From JAIBJN01 sp963830885 (GTDB lineage: Bacteria; Actinomycetota; Thermoleophilia; Gaiellales; Gaiellaceae), in assembly GCA_963830885.1 (NCBI GenBank), contig CAWHOA010000003.1:62001-126000 (forward strand): a DNA stretch of 64,000 nucleotides. Reading direction: 5' to 3'. The notes below the pieces were generated by a model. The model was not told the DNA's origin, did not search any database, and saw only the letters and a list, made by a program, of their open reading frames with translations. The position numbers were made by a program, and so were the translations under genes. Shown here piece after piece: positions 62,446 through 64,000 of this stretch (its first letter is position 1; each line of letters starts with the position of its first letter).

Positions 62446-64000
62446 GTGCAGCTCGCCTTCGACGCGGCCGACCGGCTCGTTGAGCTCGTCGAGGAGCGGC
62501 GCGGGCCGGTGGCGGCCGGGGAGGCGGCCCGCGCGCTCTTTGCGCTCGCCCACGCGCCGGAGGGCCTCGCCCGGAGCCTGCTCGACGACGTCGTCGCCGG
62601 CGACGCTCGGCTCGCCTGGCGCGGTGCGAACGTCGGGCTCGCCGCACCGCCCGGGTGCGACCTGCCGCTCGAGGCGGCGCGCTTCGTCGTCGTCGACCTG
62701 GAGACCACCGGTCTGCGTCCGGCGCAGTCGGCCATCTGCGAGATCGGCGCCGTGCGCGTCGACGGGCTCCTCCCGGCCGGGACGTTCCAGACGCTCGTCG
62801 ACCCCGGCGTCCCCATCCCGCCGGTGATCGCAGGGATCACCGGGATCGCCGACCGGGACCTGCGCGGAGCGCCGCGCCCGCCCGCCGCGGTCCGCGACTT
62901 CCTCGCCTTCGCCGGCGACCAGGCCGTCATCGTCGCCCACAACGCCCGCTTCGACCTTGCGTTCCTCGACCGGGAGGTGGAGCTGATCACCGGGCGACGG
63001 CTCGCGGCGCCCGTCGTGGACACGGTCGGACTGGCGCGGCGGCTGCTGGCGGGGCGTGTGCCGCGCGTCGGCCTCGCGTCGCTGGCGCAGTTCTTCGGCA
63101 CCTCGGTGCGGCCGTGCCACCGCGCGCTGCCGGACGCGCAGGCGACCGCCGAGATCCTCGTGGCGCTCGTCGGTCTCGCGCAGGAGCGCGGGGCCGGCAC
63201 CGTCGCCGACCTCGTCGAGCTGAGTGCGCCCCGCCGACGCCGCGTCTACGAGAAGCGCTCGCTCGTCTTCGGCGCGCCGACCCGGCCCGGCATCTACGTC
63301 TTCCGTGACGCGAACGGCCAGGCGCTCTACGTCGGCAGGGCGCGAGACCTGCGCGCGCGGCTTCGCTCGTACTTCCGCTCGGAGCGCCAGCGCCCGGCGG
63401 TCGAGGCGGCGCTCGCGGCTGTCGAGCGCGTCGAGTGGGAGGTGCTCGGCTCGGAGCTCGAGGCGGCGCTCGAGGAGCTGCGGCTCATCCGGGAGCTCCG
63501 GCCGCCGGCGAACGCGCGCGGGAAGCGCGGCGGGCGGGGCTTCTACCTGCGGCGGCGCGGCGAGCAGGTCGTCGTCTCGGAGCGGCCGGGCCCACTCGGC
63601 CCTATCGGGAGCCGACGCCGCGCCGAGCGGGCGGCGCGGGCGCTCGCGGGCGCGTCGGAAGACGAGCTGGCCGGCCTGCTCGCCGGTGGCCCGCTGCCGC
63701 GCCTCCGCGTGCGGCTCGCCGATCTCTCCGAATGCCTCCGGTACGAGGACGCGGCGCGCCTGCGCGACCGCATCGACGCGCTCGAGCGGGTCATCCGCGA
63801 GCTGGCGGCGCTCGAGCGGCTCCGCTCGCTCGAGGCCTGCTTGCTGACGCCCGCCTCACCGGCAAGGTTCGCGCGGGCAGTCTTCGTCGCCCGGGGCCGC
63901 GTCGCCGACGCGCGGGTGCTGCCCCCGGGGGCCGGAGCCGTGCTCGAGGTCCGGGCGGGCCTGGCCGCCGCCGGATCGGCCGAGCCTTCTCTCCGGCCCG
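62446..64000 (+). CDS. DEDD exonuclease/GIY-YIG nuclease fusion (Rv2191-like), cut by window edge
   Basis: At least 518 residues, open to the end. The N-terminal part (1-75) is helical. The DnaQ-like 3'-5' exonuclease spans about 78-240 (FVVVDLETTGLRP, ITGIADRDL, VIVAHNARFDLAFLD, CHRALPDAQATAEIL). The UvrC-N-like GIY-YIG domain begins near residue 280 (RPGIYVFRDANGQALYVGRA). A UvrC-like linker and UVR-type helix (ECLRYEDAARLRDRIDALER, about 427) follow. Mycobacterial Rv2191-type proteins share this fusion. A LexA box and leaderless promoter make it an SOS gene. Likely role: damage processing. Confidence 0.9.
   Translation, partial: MQLAFDAADRLVELVEERRGPVAAGEAARALFALAHAPEGLARSLLDDVVAGDARLAWRGANVGLAAPPGCDLPLEAARFVVVDLETTGLRPAQSAICEIGAVRVDGLLPAGTFQTLVDPGVPIPPVIAGITGIADRDLRGAPRPPAAVRDFLAFAGDQAVIVAHNARFDLAFLDREVELITGRRLAAPVVDTVGLARRLLAGRVPRVGLASLAQFFGTSVRPCHRALPDAQATAEILVALVGLAQERGAGTVADLVELSAPRRRRVYEKRSLVFGAPTRPGIYVFRDANGQALYVGRARDLRARLRSYFRSERQRPAVEAALAAVERVEWEVLGSELEAALEELRLIRELRPPANARGKRGGRGFYLRRRGEQVVVSERPGPLGPIGSRRRAERAARALAGASEDELAGLLAGGPLPRLRVRLADLSECLRYEDAARLRDRIDALERVIRELAALERLRSLEACLLTPASPARFARAVFVARGRVADARVLPPGAGAVLEVRAGLAAAGSAEPSLRP

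Overview
The window is a 64 kb piece of a very GC-rich, densely packed bacterial chromosome, about 75 genes with few gaps over 100 bases. GTG and TTG starts are common, and a TANNNT -10 box often sits 6-8 bases before the start codon. Gene content (PimA-like GT4 glycosyltransferase, Gram-positive LexA box, DEDD/GIY-YIG nuclease, primary sigma factor, FabL-type reductase, homogentisate pathway) suggests an actinobacterium, plausibly of the Thermoleophilia (Gaiellales/Solirubrobacterales). That placement is an inference from style and content. No rRNA, tRNA, CRISPR array, insertion sequence or prophage was seen.

Layout. 0-5 kb: a histone-deacetylase-like hydrolase (cut by the window edge), an FMN alpha-hydroxyacid oxidoreductase, a PolA-type 5'-3' exonuclease, a type IA topoisomerase. 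5-12.2 kb: primary-like sigma factor, a 375-base gap, then a dpp/opp-type peptide ABC transporter operon whose permease and ATPase genes carry a dense run of single-base insertions. 12.2-18 kb: TMEM175-like channel, three LuxR-type regulators (one a large MalT/LAL ATPase) and an HD-GYP phosphodiesterase; about 13.2-16.25 kb has clearly lower GC. 18-26.5 kb: adenosine deaminase with an aminotransferase, a glycosyltransferase/flippase-like pair, a LEA-like protein, a hydrolase, a cyclic-nucleotide-binding protein, an orphan DNA methyltransferase, exonuclease VII (xseA/xseB). 26.5-35 kb: coiled-coil membrane protein, UbiA/UbiE-like pair, ferritin, LysE exporter, tandem GNAT protein, acetyl-CoA synthetase. 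35-44 kb: proline dehydrogenase, VUT transporter, metallo-hydrolase, several membrane proteins, fabL, EamA transporter. 44-49 kb: cold shock protein and a tyrosine/homogentisate catabolic island (FAH, Lrp, HPPD, HGD). 49-57.4 kb: AlkA-like glycosylase, gamma-glutamyltransferase, rhodanese, glutamine amidotransferase, pabB/pabC, murI. 57.5-64 kb: rph-mgtC-rdgB, a second cyclic-nucleotide-binding protein, a roadblock protein, pyrE, HU, and an SOS-controlled DEDD/GIY-YIG nuclease running off the end.

Genes are often coupled by four-base NTGA overlaps (ATGA, GTGA, TTGA, CTGA). This supports CTG start codons for xseB and one hydrolase, and a CTG start is also likely for the FAH gene. Most striking is a pair of about 165-base interspersed elements (30179-30344 and 34823-34986). 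They share a 71-base core almost base for base, but their terminal arms differ between copies while staying self-complementary, as expected for a structured element under selection for pairing. Eight genes have broken reading frames. Most breaks are single-base and look like sequence errors, but the cluster at 8.1-11.5 kb is exceptional.
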